This document shows, piece by piece, positions 1 through 7,577 of a DNA stretch of 21,820 nucleotides. The stretch comes from an uncultured Clostridia bacterium. GTDB lineage: Bacteria; Bacillota_A; Clostridia; TANB77; CAG-508. The translations under genes and the position numbers were made by a program. The stretch is from NCBI GenBank assembly GCA_947629855.1, contig CANRFI010000020.1, forward strand, positions 1 through 21,820, in the 5' to 3' direction. Below the pieces are notes generated by a model. It was not told where the DNA came from, searched no databases, and was given only the letters and a program-made list of their open reading frames with translations. Numbering within the stretch: the first letter of the stretch is position 1; every line of letters starts with the position of its first letter.

Positions 1-1
1 T

Positions 2-283
2 TCTATCACATATATGGTATATCGAGCATTTGGAAATACAGGAGTAAGCTTCTTCCAAATTATTCCTACACAAGCATTTTTATTATTAATTATGACATTT
101 ATACCAACACCTGGTTCAGGTCTTGGAGCAGAAGGAGGATTTTATTTATTATTCCAATCTATATTTAAATATGGAACTATTAATATGTCAATTTTATTTT
201 GGAGATTATATACATTTTATTTACCAATAATTGTAGGAGCATTATTTTTAATACCGACTAAGGAAAAACAAGAAATTAAATAG
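2..283 (+). CDS. C-terminal fragment of a YbhN/MprF-like flippase-domain membrane protein
   Basis: The reading frame is open from the window edge, so the gene starts upstream; the ATG at 14 is internal. About 93 residues remain. They hold a TPGSGLGAEGGF segment, which resembles the conserved Pro/Gly-rich loop of the lysylphosphatidylglycerol synthase transmembrane region (YbhN/UPF0104, flippase-like family). Hydrophobic helices lie on both sides, and the protein ends in a short charged tail (PTKEKQEIK). Family members are multi-pass inner-membrane proteins linked to lipid translocation or modification; the substrate cannot be told here. thiN follows after 17 bases with its own ribosome-binding site, so the two are probably co-transcribed. 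The family call is fairly secure and the exact function is not. Confidence 0.7.
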   Translation, partial: SITYMVYRAFGNTGVSFFQIIPTQAFLLLIMTFIPTPGSGLGAEGGFYLLFQSIFKYGTINMSILFWRLYTFYLPIIVGALFLIPTKEKQEIK

Positions 284-300
284 ATAGGGGTAAGTACAAA

Positions 301-942
301 ATGGAAACACTTATTGTATCAGGCGGAGACATAAATATAGAATATTTAAAACAATATATTCCGAAATATCAAAATATAATTGCAGTTGATAAAGGATTAG
401 AAACACTATATAAATTAAAAATTATGCCAAATCATGTAGTAGGAGATTTTGATTCAATTAATCAAGATATATTAAAGCTTTATCAAAAAAATCCTAAAAT
501 TATTTTCCATAAACTTAATGTAAAAAAAGATAATACAGATACAGACATTGCATTAAATCTTGCAATTAACTTAAATAGTTCTAAAATTGTTATAGTAGGA
601 GCATTAGGGAAAAGAATGGATCATACTTTGGCAAATATTCATATATTGAAAGAAGCTTTAAATAAAAAAATTCAATGCTATTTGTTAGATGAATATAACA
701 AGATTTATTTAACTCAAAATAATCTTACATTATATAAAAATAAAACCTATGGAAAATATATTTCTTTAATACCAATGACTACCACAGTAGAAGGCTTAAC
801 ATTAACAGGATTTAAATATTGTTTAAAAGATGCTATTTTATCAATTGGAAAAAGCTTGGGAATTAGCAATGAGATAGAAGAGGAAGTAGCAAATATTGAA
901 TTTAAAAAAGGAATTTTAATTGTAATAGAAAGTAGAGATTAG
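301..942 (+). CDS. thiN: Thiamine pyrophosphokinase
   Basis: This 213-residue cytoplasmic enzyme transfers pyrophosphate from ATP to thiamine, giving thiamine diphosphate. The family signatures are present in order: GDFDS at residues 48-52, KDNTDTD at 76-82, GALGKRMDH at 100-108, and a C-terminal substrate-binding segment GKSLGISNE. Length and motif order match a complete ThiN. The start is preceded by an AGGGG ribosome-binding site. The product is the cofactor of the convergent oxidoreductase beta subunit just downstream, although the two are transcribed in opposite directions. The last codons (Ser-Arg-Asp-stop) lie inside a perfect palindrome shared with the end of porB. No TPP riboswitch is visible upstream. 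Confidence 0.93.
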   Translation: METLIVSGGDINIEYLKQYIPKYQNIIAVDKGLETLYKLKIMPNHVVGDFDSINQDILKLYQKNPKIIFHKLNVKKDNTDTDIALNLAINLNSSKIVIVGALGKRMDHTLANIHILKEALNKKIQCYLLDEYNKIYLTQNNLTLYKNKTYGKYISLIPMTTTVEGLTLTGFKYCLKDAILSIGKSLGISNEIEEEVANIEFKKGILIVIESRD

Positions 943-965
943 AATATTCTAATCTCTACTTTTGT
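931..965. terminator. Perfect 30-bp palindrome acting as a bidirectional terminator between convergent genes
   Basis: Bases 931-960 form a perfect palindrome whose half is AGTAGAGATTAGAAT. It is followed on the + strand by a T-rich run. The stem covers the last codons of both convergent genes, thiN (ends 942) and porB (ends 949). The T-run is good on the + strand and weaker on the - strand. Confidence 0.8.
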
Positions 966-1908
966 TTGTTATTTTTTCTAAATCTAATAATTCTTGCCAC
1001 CTAGAATCTACTTCTTTTTGGAATTCTTCAATCATCCATTCATTTCCTGATTTAAACATATGTTTAAATCTTTTTTGAGGCTTTAAGAATTCTTCAACTG
1101 GTAATTTATTAGCAGGTTTGTAAGAAATGTGATATACCCCATCTACAACTTCATATAGAGGCCAATAACAAGTTTCAACAGCTAATTTATTTATTTGCAT
1201 TAATTCATCAGTTGGATATCCCCATCCTCTAGGACAAGGTGCTAAAACATTTAAAAATGCAGGACCTTTTGTATAAATTGCTTTTTCTGCTTTTTCATAT
1301 AAGTCCTTAAAATTCATATAACCAAGTGTTTGAGCAACATATGGAATATGATGTCCAACCATAATTTTTGCTAAATCTTTTCTAGATTGCATTTTTCCTG
1401 GAATAACTGAACCTGCAGGAGAAGTTGTTGTGTCTGCAAATTTAGGTGTTGCAGAAGAACGTTGAATACCAGTATTCATATAAGCACCATTATCATAACA
1501 TACATATACCATATCGTGACCACGTTCCATAGCGCCTGATAAACTTTGAAGTCCTATATCATAAGTTCCACCATCTCCACCAAATGCAATAAATTTAGTA
1601 TCTCCATCTTGTGGAAGTTTTCCTTGTTTTTTCATAGAAACATAAGCTGCTTCTGCACCTGCTAAAGTAGCACCGGCACATTCAAAAGCAGTATGTATAA
1701 AAGAATCAGTCCATGCAGTGTAAGGATAAATAAAAGTAGAAACCTCCATACATCCTGTTGCATTAGCAACTACTGCGTGATCTTCTGGTTTTAAAGCTCT
1801 CATTATATGTCTTGCAATTGGAGGGGCTCCACATCCTGCACACATTCTATGTCCACTTGTAAATCTAGAAGGTTTATTTCCTACAATTTCTTTTACATTA
1901 TAAGCCAT
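949..1908 (-). CDS. porB: Pyruvate-type 2-oxoacid:ferredoxin oxidoreductase, beta subunit (TPP-binding)
   Basis: This 319-residue protein is the thiamine-diphosphate-binding beta subunit of a four-subunit 2-oxoacid:ferredoxin oxidoreductase. The complex decarboxylates the oxoacid to an acyl-CoA and passes electrons to ferredoxin. C23 and C26 (CAGCG), C53 and C225 fit the ligands of the [4Fe-4S] cluster near TPP. GDGG at 111-114 and YDNGAYMNTG at about 138-147 form the TPP/Mg motif. The stretch NTGIQRSSATP resembles pyruvate-type enzymes, so pyruvate is the likely substrate; 2-oxoisovalerate cannot be excluded. The ATG overlaps the stop of the alpha gene (TAATG), a sign of translational coupling. 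It is the last gene of the operon and terminates in the palindrome shared with thiN. Confidence 0.92.
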   Translation of the reverse strand: MAYNVKEIVGNKPSRFTSGHRMCAGCGAPPIARHIMRALKPEDHAVVANATGCMEVSTFIYPYTAWTDSFIHTAFECAGATLAGAEAAYVSMKKQGKLPQDGDTKFIAFGGDGGTYDIGLQSLSGAMERGHDMVYVCYDNGAYMNTGIQRSSATPKFADTTTSPAGSVIPGKMQSRKDLAKIMVGHHIPYVAQTLGYMNFKDLYEKAEKAIYTKGPAFLNVLAPCPRGWGYPTDELMQINKLAVETCYWPLYEVVDGVYHISYKPANKLPVEEFLKPQKRFKHMFKSGNEWMIEEFQKEVDSRWQELLDLEKITNKSRD

Positions 1909-3102
1909 TATTCTTGCGCCTCCTTTCTTAATCCTAAATAACGATAAGGATTATTTACTTCACCAGATTTTATAATATCAAATAAATCATTATATACAGA
2001 TTCAATATCTTCAGCTTTTGTATCTCTACCACCAATACCATAAATATAATTTACAGCAGGTATATGTACGTTATTTACATACATAGCAGATGTTGTATCT
2101 TCAAACAAAGCACCACCAACTGCATTTAAAGAATCTGATCTATCTAAAATTGCAACTGCTTTAACATGTGCTAAAGCTTTTGCTATTTCTTCTCCTGGGA
2201 AAGGTCTAAATACACGAACTTTTAAAAGTCCAGCTTTAACTCCTTTAGCTCTTAAATTATCTACAACAAATTTTGTAGTTCCTGCAGTTGAGTTCATACA
2301 AACAATAGCAACTTCTGCGTCATCTAATTTGTATTCTTCAAATAATCCGTATTTTCTACCAGTCATTTTCTCGAAATCTTTAGATACATCTAATATAACT
2401 TGTTTTGCATTTTTCATAGCAATTGATTGTTGTGCTTTATGCTCAAATAGATAACTTTGTAAATCTAATGGACCAACTGCTATTGGTTCATCTCTATTTA
2501 ACAAATAGTGTTCAGGTTTATATGTACCAACAAACTCTTTTACTTTATCATCTTCTACTAATTCAATGTTTTCAATAGCATGTGAAGTAATAAATCCATC
2601 TTGGCAAACCATTAAAGGAAGCATTACATTTTTGTTTTCAGCAATTCTATGTGCCATTAAAGTGTTATCATAAGCTTCTTGGTTTGTCTCTGAAAATAGC
2701 ATAATCCATCCACTATCACGAACACCCATTGCATCTGAATGATCACAGTGAATATTTAAAGGTCCAGATACAGCTCTGTTAACAAGTGATAAAACAATTG
2801 GTAATCTTAAACTAGATGCAATATAAATCATTTCCCACATTAAAGATAATCCATTTGCAGATGTAGCTGTCATTGCTCTAGCTCCGAGCAGCCTCTGCAC
2901 CAATACAAGCAGACATAGCACTATGTTCACTTTCTACTGCGACGAATTCTGTATCAACAACACCATTTGCAACAAAAGTTGAAAAATATTGTGGTATTTC
3001 AGTTGAAGGTGTGATAGGAAAAGCTGCTACAATATCTGGATTAATTTGCTTCATAGCAGTTGCTGCTGCTTCGTTACCACTTAATCTCTCTCTTATACTC
3101 AT
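1908..3102 (-). CDS. porA: Pyruvate-type 2-oxoacid:ferredoxin oxidoreductase, alpha subunit, interrupted by a +1 frame change at an in-frame CGG
   Basis: The gene encodes the alpha subunit (about 397 residues) only if one base is skipped. The first 72 residues hold the expected FPITPSTEIPQYF motif and end in GAEAA. Codon 73 is CGG, and two codons on the frame reaches a stop. Dropping the C at 2886 gives GGA and continues as AGARAMTATSANGL, the conserved family sequence, through NRAVSGPLNI and DHSDAMG to the end at 1908. Without the skip only a 74-residue fragment results, and the rest starts at no plausible site. The start at 3102 has an AAGGAGG site upstream. The gene lies between porD and porB. 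A simple loss-of-function mutation is possible, but the same event recurs in dnaG and proS. Confidence 0.88.
2883..2886 (-). other. In-frame CGGA frame-change site in porA
   Basis: Read on the minus strand the site is GCT-CGGA-GCT. CGG occupies codon 73; removing the C gives Ala-Gly-Ala and restores the conserved GAEAAGARAMTATS sequence. The family has glycine here. The preceding Ala codon GCT could not re-pair with CTC after a +1 slip of its tRNA. Confidence 0.85.
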
Positions 3103-3105
3103 ATT

Positions 3106-3399
3106 TTATCCCTCCTCCTTCATTTCGATTGCATTAAATGGACATACCTTTGCACATACGCCACATCCTTTACAATAATCATAATTAAAATCAGATCTTA
3201 ATCCTTCTTTACTTACTGGGATAGCATCATCTGGGCAAACTGGAAAGCATAATCCACATTGCTTACATTTTTCAGAAATATAAATTGGTTTTACGCTTCT
3301 CCAATCTCCTGTTTTAAAATCTCTTGCATTTCCAGAAGTATATATATCACCACCTGGAGTTAGTTTCTCCATAGGAGTTTTATTATTTATATTTGTCAT
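3106..3399 (-). CDS. porD: 2-oxoacid:ferredoxin oxidoreductase, delta subunit (2[4Fe-4S] ferredoxin-like)
   Basis: This 97-residue protein is the electron-transfer delta subunit of the four-subunit oxidoreductase. Two classical cluster motifs are visible: CKQCGLCFPVCP and CKGCGVCAKVCP, each CxxCxxCxxxCP. The N-terminal half (GGDIYTSGNARDFKTGDWR) is typical of PorD-type subunits. The start codon overlaps the gamma stop as ATGA and is preceded by AGGAGG, so gamma and delta translation is probably coupled. The subunit carries electrons from the TPP-proximal cluster of the beta subunit to external ferredoxin. Length is normal for the family. Confidence 0.93.
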   Translation of the reverse strand: MTNINNKTPMEKLTPGGDIYTSGNARDFKTGDWRSVKPIYISEKCKQCGLCFPVCPDDAIPVSKEGLRSDFNYDYCKGCGVCAKVCPFNAIEMKEEG

Positions 3400-3974
3400 A
3401 TTTTCTTAACCTCCTTTAATGCTAATTCTAAGGCTTTCATATTACCATCTATTACTTCAGGTTTTTTTGCAAATTTATGCTTGAATGAACCTTTCATATC
3501 TTCTAATAAAGCTTCATCTGTCATAATACCACTTACTTTTACAATAGCAGCAAGCATTGGTGTATTTGGAAAATAACGTCCTAAAGCTTCTTCTGAAATT
3601 TTTCTTGCATCAATTGTGTAGATATTACCTGAATATCCTTTTAATACACTTTTTAAGTAATCACTTGATTTTGTAGTATTAATTACAATTGCTCCTGTTT
3701 CTTTTAAACCAGCAGTAACATTAACTGTTTCTAAAAGTGTATCATCAACTACAACTACATAATCAGGTTCATAAATATTGCTGTGAATAGTAATAGGGTT
3801 GCTACTAATCCTGTTATATGCCGTAATTGGTGCTCCCATTCTTTCAGGTCCATACTCTGGGAAACCTTGAATGTATTTTCCAGTATTAAAAGCAGCATCT
3901 GCTAAAAGTAAAGAAGCTGTTTTTGCACCTTGGCCACCTCTACCGTGCCAACGAATTTCAATTAAGTCGTCCAT
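3396..3974 (-). CDS. porG: 2-oxoacid:ferredoxin oxidoreductase, gamma subunit
   Basis: This 192-residue protein is the gamma subunit and the first gene of the gamma-delta-alpha-beta operon. The N-terminal RWHGRGGQGAKTAS motif is diagnostic of the family, followed by GFPEYGPERMGAPITAYNR. The order is that of archaeal and Thermotoga-type pyruvate:ferredoxin oxidoreductases, rather than the single-chain enzyme found in many clostridia. The start at 3974 has a GGAGG site about 10 bases upstream. A strong minus-strand promoter lies at 4013-4041. The complex is cytoplasmic and probably supplies acetyl-CoA and reduced ferredoxin. Confidence 0.93.
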   Translation of the reverse strand: MDDLIEIRWHGRGGQGAKTASLLLADAAFNTGKYIQGFPEYGPERMGAPITAYNRISSNPITIHSNIYEPDYVVVVDDTLLETVNVTAGLKETGAIVINTTKSSDYLKSVLKGYSGNIYTIDARKISEEALGRYFPNTPMLAAIVKVSGIMTDEALLEDMKGSFKHKFAKKPEVIDGNMKALELALKEVKKI

Positions 3975-4012
3975 TTTTGACCTTCCTCCTTTTCATACTT
4001 TTTTATGATTTT

Positions 4013-4041
4013 AGTATATGACTAAATTAGTTTTATGTCAA
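4013..4041 (-). promoter_or_regulatory. Promoter of the por operon
   Basis: On the minus strand there is a -35 TTGACA (4041-4036), exactly 17 bases, then a -10 TATACT (4018-4013). This is a near-consensus housekeeping-sigma promoter 39 bases before the porG start. It lies back to back with the fprA promoter, with about 34 bases between the two -35 elements. Confidence 0.85.
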
Positions 4042-4075
4042 GAGAAATATATATAGATTTTCTAGATAAGAATTG

Positions 4076-4103
4076 TTTACAAATGACAATTTTTTGTTAT
4101 AAT
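4076..4103 (+). promoter_or_regulatory. Promoter of fprA-rubredoxin
   Basis: -35 TTTACA (4076-4081), 16 bases, then -10 TATAAT (4098-4103) with an upstream TG (extended -10). The AGGAGG site and the fprA ATG at 4130 follow. It diverges from the por promoter, so a regulator bound between 4042 and 4075 could affect both. Confidence 0.85.
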
Positions 4104-4129
4104 ATATATATAAATTTAGGAGGTAAGAA

Positions 4130-5299
4130 ATGAAAGATATTAATATAACAGATTCAGTTATTTACATAGGAGCAGATGACAAAGATATTAGATTATTTGA
4201 GGGACAATATGAAGTACCAAATGGTATGGCATACAATTCTTATTTAATAAAAGATGAAAAAAATGTAGTATTAGATACTTGTGATAAAAGAGTAACAAAC
4301 ATATGGCTTGAGAACTTAGAAAAATCATTAAATGGTGAAGAAGTAGATTACTTAGTTATTTCTCATTTAGAGCCAGACCATGCCTATAATATAGGATTAT
4401 TAGTAGATAAATACCCAAATATGAAGTTAATAGGTAATGCAACTACATTTAATATGCTACCTAACTTTTTTGATATTGATTTAAGCGACAAAAAGATAGT
4501 TGTAAAAGAAGGAGAAGAATTAAATTTTGGTTTGCATACATTGCAATTTTTTATGGCACCAATGGTGCATTGGCCAGAAGTAATGGTAACTTATGATAAA
4601 AAAGATAAAATTTTATTTACAGCAGATGGTTTTGGAAAATTTGGAACTTTAGATACAGAAGAAGATTGGGATTGTGAAGCACGTAGATATTATTTTGGAA
4701 TAGTAGGAAAATATGGCGCTCAAGTTCAAGCACTATTAAAAAAAGCACAGACTTTAGATATTAAAGTAATTTGTCCTTTACACGGTCCTATTTTAAAAGA
4801 AAATTTAGCACATTACATTGAAAGATACAATACTTGGAGTAGTTATAATCCAGAAGAAGAGGGAATATTTATTGCTGTAGCATCAATTTATGGAAATACT
4901 TTAAAAGCAGCTGAAAAATTAAAAGAAATTCTAGAAAACAAAGGTGCAAAAAAGGTAGTTTTATCAGATTTAACAAAAGAGGATATGCACGAAGCAATTG
5001 AAGATGCATTTCGTTATTCTAAACTTGTTTTAGCAGCATCTAGCTATAATGCAGGTGTTTTTGTACCAATGGAGCAATTTTTGAATCACTTAAAGGAGAG
5101 AAACTATCAAAATAGAAAAATAGCAATTATTCAAAATGGTTCTTGGGCTCCATCTGCTGAAAAAACTATGAGAAGTATGTTAGAAGGAATGAAAGACATT
5201 ACAATAATAGAAAAGGCAGTTACTATTAAATCAACAGTAAAACCTAATACAATTCAAGAATTAGAAGAATTAGCAGATAAATTGATAGGAGGTGAATAG
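4130..5299 (+). CDS. fprA: Flavodiiron protein (FprA-type A flavoprotein), oxygen or NO reductase
   Basis: This 389-residue cytoplasmic protein has an N-terminal metallo-beta-lactamase-like diiron domain (about 1-245) and a C-terminal flavodoxin domain. The diiron ligands are visible: H79, E81, D83 and H84 in HLEPDH, H147 in MVHWPE, D166 in FTADGFG and H218 in CPLHGP. The FMN-binding loop is SIYGNT at about 252-257. Such proteins reduce O2 to water (or NO to N2O) with electrons from rubredoxin, which is encoded immediately downstream. It is therefore an oxygen-defence gene. Divergence from an oxygen-labile pyruvate:ferredoxin oxidoreductase fits that role. Start, length and motifs are those of a complete family member. 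Confidence 0.95.
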   Translation: MKDINITDSVIYIGADDKDIRLFEGQYEVPNGMAYNSYLIKDEKNVVLDTCDKRVTNIWLENLEKSLNGEEVDYLVISHLEPDHAYNIGLLVDKYPNMKLIGNATTFNMLPNFFDIDLSDKKIVVKEGEELNFGLHTLQFFMAPMVHWPEVMVTYDKKDKILFTADGFGKFGTLDTEEDWDCEARRYYFGIVGKYGAQVQALLKKAQTLDIKVICPLHGPILKENLAHYIERYNTWSSYNPEEEGIFIAVASIYGNTLKAAEKLKEILENKGAKKVVLSDLTKEDMHEAIEDAFRYSKLVLAASSYNAGVFVPMEQFLNHLKERNYQNRKIAIIQNGSWAPSAEKTMRSMLEGMKDITIIEKAVTIKSTVKPNTIQELEELADKLIGGE

Positions 5300-5302
5300 A
5301 AG

Positions 5303-5440
5303 ATGAAATATAAATGCACAGTATGTGGATATATTTATGATGATGAAAAAGAAACAGTAAAATTTGAAGACTTACCAGATGATTGGACTTGTCCTTTATG
5401 TGGGGTTGGAAAAGAATTATTTGAAAAAGTAGAAGAATAA
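5303..5440 (+). CDS. Rubredoxin
   Basis: A 45-residue protein starting at ATG 5303, three bases after the fprA stop; the ribosome-binding site AGGAGGTG lies within the end of fprA. The Fe(SCys)4 site is clear: C5-TV-C8-G and C30-PL-C33-G, with the conserved YIYD after the first pair and DDWTCPLCG around the second. It is several residues shorter than typical 52-residue rubredoxins, mainly in the loop between the cysteine pairs. As the neighbour of fprA it is the likely electron donor to the flavodiiron protein. Confidence 0.95.
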   Translation: MKYKCTVCGYIYDDEKETVKFEDLPDDWTCPLCGVGKELFEKVEE

Positions 5441-5450
5441 AAATAAAAGT

Positions 5451-5492
5451 AAAGCCAAGAAATAAAAAATAATTTCTTAGCTTTATTTTTTT
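5451..5492 (+). terminator. Rho-independent terminator after rubredoxin
   Basis: The stem AAAGCCAAGAAAT (5451-5463) pairs with ATTTCTTAGCTTT (5472-5484) with one internal C/A mismatch and an 8-base A-rich loop. It is followed by a T-run. It closes the fprA-rubredoxin unit. Confidence 0.8.
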
Positions 5493-5748
5493 GGGGATGT
5501 GAAAAGTAACAAATATCAAAAGCAAATTGTAAAATATTTCCAAAAAAGGATTGACTTTTTACATAAAATGTATTATCATATAAAACAAAAATAAAAAATT
5601 TTTTCAAAACAAATTTAATTCGAAAAAAATTCCAAAAAATAAAAAAATAAAAGAAAATACGAGGAAAAACAAGTATTTTATTAATTTTACTTAATAATTA
5701 AAATTGACCTTGAAAGAAATAAATGCTATACTAAAAGGAGAAGAATAT
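5493..5748. other. AT-rich intergenic stretch with two promoter-like sequences
   Basis: I see no gene here. The stretch is dominated by A and T runs. A promoter-like pair lies at 5551-5579 (TTGACT, 17 bases, TATCAT). A second lies at 5704-5732 (TTGACC, 17 bases, TATACT with an extended TG). The second is close enough to the ATG at 5749 that a transcript starting about 7 bases after its -10 would lack much of the ribosome-binding site; the first would give a leader of roughly 160 bases. Confidence 0.5.
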
Positions 5749-6482
5749 ATGAGAATATTTACAATAGAGGATTATAAAAAATACAATAAAATATTTCCAA
5801 AGATATATGGAGTAAGGGAAGAAAGCGAAAATTATGAACTAGAAACAACACATCAATATCATGATAAAATTTTTAAAGACATATTAGATAATAAAAAAGA
5901 GCTCATCAATTTTATGGAGCAATATATAGGTTTTCAAAAGGATAAAATTTTAAAAGAGGAAAACATAGAAAAATATAATAGGAAATTTATCACATCTGAT
6001 TTTAAAACTAAAGAATCAGATATAATATATAAAATAAAAGATAAAAATAATATTATTTGAAAAACTAAAAACTAATAAAGAAATAGAAGAGACAATAAGA
6101 GAATTAATCAAAAGGAAAATAACAGAAGAAGAAAGAAAAGCAATAAACCAAATATTTAAATATTCTAATTTAATAAAGAAAATGTTAAATCAAGAAGAAT
6201 TAGAAAAATATAAAAAAATATTAGAGGGAGGAGAAAAAGAAACGATGGAAAATTTTGAAAAATTTATAGTAGAACTTTTAGAAAACAAAATAAGAGAAGT
6301 TAGAAGAATTAGAAAAGCAGAAGAAAAAGCACTAACAAGAGGATTAGCAGAAGGAAGGACAGAAGGAATTTTACAGGTAGCAAAAAAAATGCTGAAAAAG
6401 AATATGGAAAGAAAGCAAATAGAAGAATTAACAGGACTAACACGGAGAAGAAATAGAAAAATTAGTAAAAAATGAAGGATAG
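5749..6482 (+). pseudogene. Decayed Rpn-family (PD-(D/E)XK) recombination-promoting nuclease gene
   Basis: The ATG at 5749 follows an AAAGGAG site. The first part contains THQYHDKIFKDILDNKKEL and ITSDFKTKESDIIYKIKDK, typical of the N-terminal nuclease region of the Rpn/YhgA-like family. The frame stops at 6060 just where family members continue with an IEHQ-type stretch. From about 6050 the +1 frame is open and carries the family's C-terminal half: charged helices, the EGRTEGILQVAKKMLKK segment and an IEELTGLT motif. The middle of the protein, on the order of 150 residues, is missing, so an internal deletion is inferred. Near the end there is an in-frame CGG (6443); skipping its C gives GEEIEKLVKNEG and a stop at 6482. 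The gene is probably non-functional. Confidence 0.75.
6443..6446 (+). other. In-frame CGGA frame-change site in the Rpn remnant
   Basis: The site reads ACA-CGGA-GAA. Dropping the C changes an arginine-rich, implausible tail (RRRNRKISKK) into GEEIEKLVKNEG, which matches the usual EEIEKL ending of this family. Since the gene is already damaged upstream, this site is weaker evidence than those in dnaG, proS and porA. Confidence 0.6.
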
Positions 6483-6511
6483 AATTATAATTCAGAAAAA
6501 GTAATATAAAT

Positions 6512-6545
6512 GAGGCTACTTTTTTGGTAGCCTCTTAATTTTCTT
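6512..6545. terminator. Bidirectional terminator between the Rpn remnant and the 69-aa gene
   Basis: The stem GAGGCTAC (6512-6519) pairs perfectly with GTAGCCTC (6527-6534) around a TTTTTTG loop, with T-rich sequence following on the + strand. The minus-strand gene stops at 6535, so the hairpin can end that transcript too, though the T-run on that side is poor. Confidence 0.75.
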
Positions 6546-6744
6546 CTTTTTTTTCATTATTTTTAGAATCTTTGCTATCATTTTTTTTGTCATCATCATC
6601 TTTTTTTTCTTTTGGAATAACAATATTTGTAGGTTTACTTTCGGCAGATTTTGGCTTACCAGCATTTAAATGTTCATAAACTGGTGAAATATTCAAATTT
6701 TTACCATCTCCAGAAACAACTTCTAAATTTTTCTTTTCTTCCAT
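6535..6744 (-). CDS. Small charged hypothetical protein
   Basis: A 69-residue protein without membrane segments or cysteines. The N-terminal part has ordinary composition (VSGDGKNLNISPVYEHLNAG, then KPTNIVIPKEKK). The last 25 residues are almost only Lys, Asp, Glu, Asn and Ser and look disordered. It is judged real because a GGAGGTG site lies upstream of the ATG, a good minus-strand promoter lies at 6786-6814, and a terminator follows. I do not recognise a characterised family. It stands alone, divergent from scpB. Confidence 0.75.
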   Translation of the reverse strand: MEEKKNLEVVSGDGKNLNISPVYEHLNAGKPKSAESKPTNIVIPKEKKDDDDKKNDSKDSKNNEKKEEN

Positions 6745-6785
6745 AAAGCACCTCCACTTAAAAACTTAAAATTATTATTTTTTTT

Positions 6786-6814
6786 ATATTACCATATTGA
6801 ATTAAAAAGTGCAA
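6786..6814 (-). promoter_or_regulatory. Promoter of the 69-aa gene
   Basis: On the minus strand: -35 TTGCAC (6814-6809), 17 bases, -10 TAATAT (6791-6786) with a TG one base before it. It diverges from the scpB promoter, whose -35 begins at 6831. Confidence 0.65.
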
Positions 6815-6830
6815 GAAAATTTTTAAAATA

Positions 6831-6859
6831 TTGACAAATTCATACTTTCGTGACATAAT
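6831..6859 (+). promoter_or_regulatory. Promoter of scpB-proS
   Basis: Consensus -35 TTGACA (6831-6836), 17 bases, -10 CATAAT (6854-6859) with an upstream TG. The AAGGAGG site follows at about 6874. Confidence 0.8.
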
Positions 6860-6893
6860 AATACATATTATAAAAGGAGGAAATATTGCATAA

Positions 6894-7577
6894 ATGGAAA
6901 TTAATAAAACAAAATCAATAATAGAAGCAATCCTTTTTGCTGCAGGAAGACCAGTCAATAAAAAAGAATTAGTTTTAAATTTAGAAATATCAGAGGAAGA
7001 TATAGAAAATATAATAGCAAGTATGCAAGAGGAATATAAAGAAGAAAATAAAGGAATTGAAATTATAAGATTAGAAGATTCTTATCAATTAGTAACAAAA
7101 AAAGAATTATATGATTTTATTTATCCTGTATTAGATAAAAGAAATCAGCCTAATTTATCAAATGCAGCTTTAGAAACATTAGCTATTATTGCATACAATC
7201 CAAAAATAACAAGAGCAGAAATAGAATCAATACGTGGTGTTTCAGCAGATGCATGTGTTTATAAATTATTAGAATATGGATTAATAGAAGAAGCAGGAAA
7301 AATAGATTTACCAGGCAAACCAATGTCATATAAAACAACACAAGACTTCTTAAGAAAATTTGGATATAGTTCTTTAGAAGAACTTCCAGAACTACCGAGA
7401 TATAAAATGGATGAAAATAAACAAATAGTAATAGATGAATTAGTAGAGCAAAATCAAGAAAACACACAAGTAAATAATAATGAAGATGAATTACTAATTC
7501 AATCAGAAAAAATAATAGGAAAAGAGGAAGAAAAAAATGAAACTATCACGGAACAGGATTTGGAAACACAAAATTAA
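6894..7577 (+). CDS. scpB: Segregation and condensation protein B
   Basis: This 227-residue protein is the winged-helix ScpB subunit of the SMC-ScpA-ScpB condensin complex that helps chromosome segregation. Recognisable parts are IIEAILFAAGRPV at the N-terminus, the central ALETLAIIAYNPKITRAEIESIRG segment, and YKTTQDFLRKFGYSSLEELPELP near the end of the core. The last 45 or so residues are a charged Glu/Asn-rich tail, longer than in many ScpB proteins. The end overlaps the start of proS by 41 bases. scpA, often directly upstream in Bacillota, is not adjacent here. The ATG lies about 13 bases after the AAGGAGG, a slightly long gap; no better start is visible. Confidence 0.92.
   Translation: MEINKTKSIIEAILFAAGRPVNKKELVLNLEISEEDIENIIASMQEEYKEENKGIEIIRLEDSYQLVTKKELYDFIYPVLDKRNQPNLSNAALETLAIIAYNPKITRAEIESIRGVSADACVYKLLEYGLIEEAGKIDLPGKPMSYKTTQDFLRKFGYSSLEELPELPRYKMDENKQIVIDELVEQNQENTQVNNNEDELLIQSEKIIGKEEEKNETITEQDLETQN

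Noticed and set aside
5704..5748. TTG start at 5704 for the Rpn gene
   Set aside because: The bases form a -35/-10 pair, and a better ATG at 5749 has a ribosome-binding site.
7440..7537. T-box or riboswitch upstream of proS
   Set aside because: proS begins inside scpB, so there is no leader; no T-box sequence was seen before scpB.
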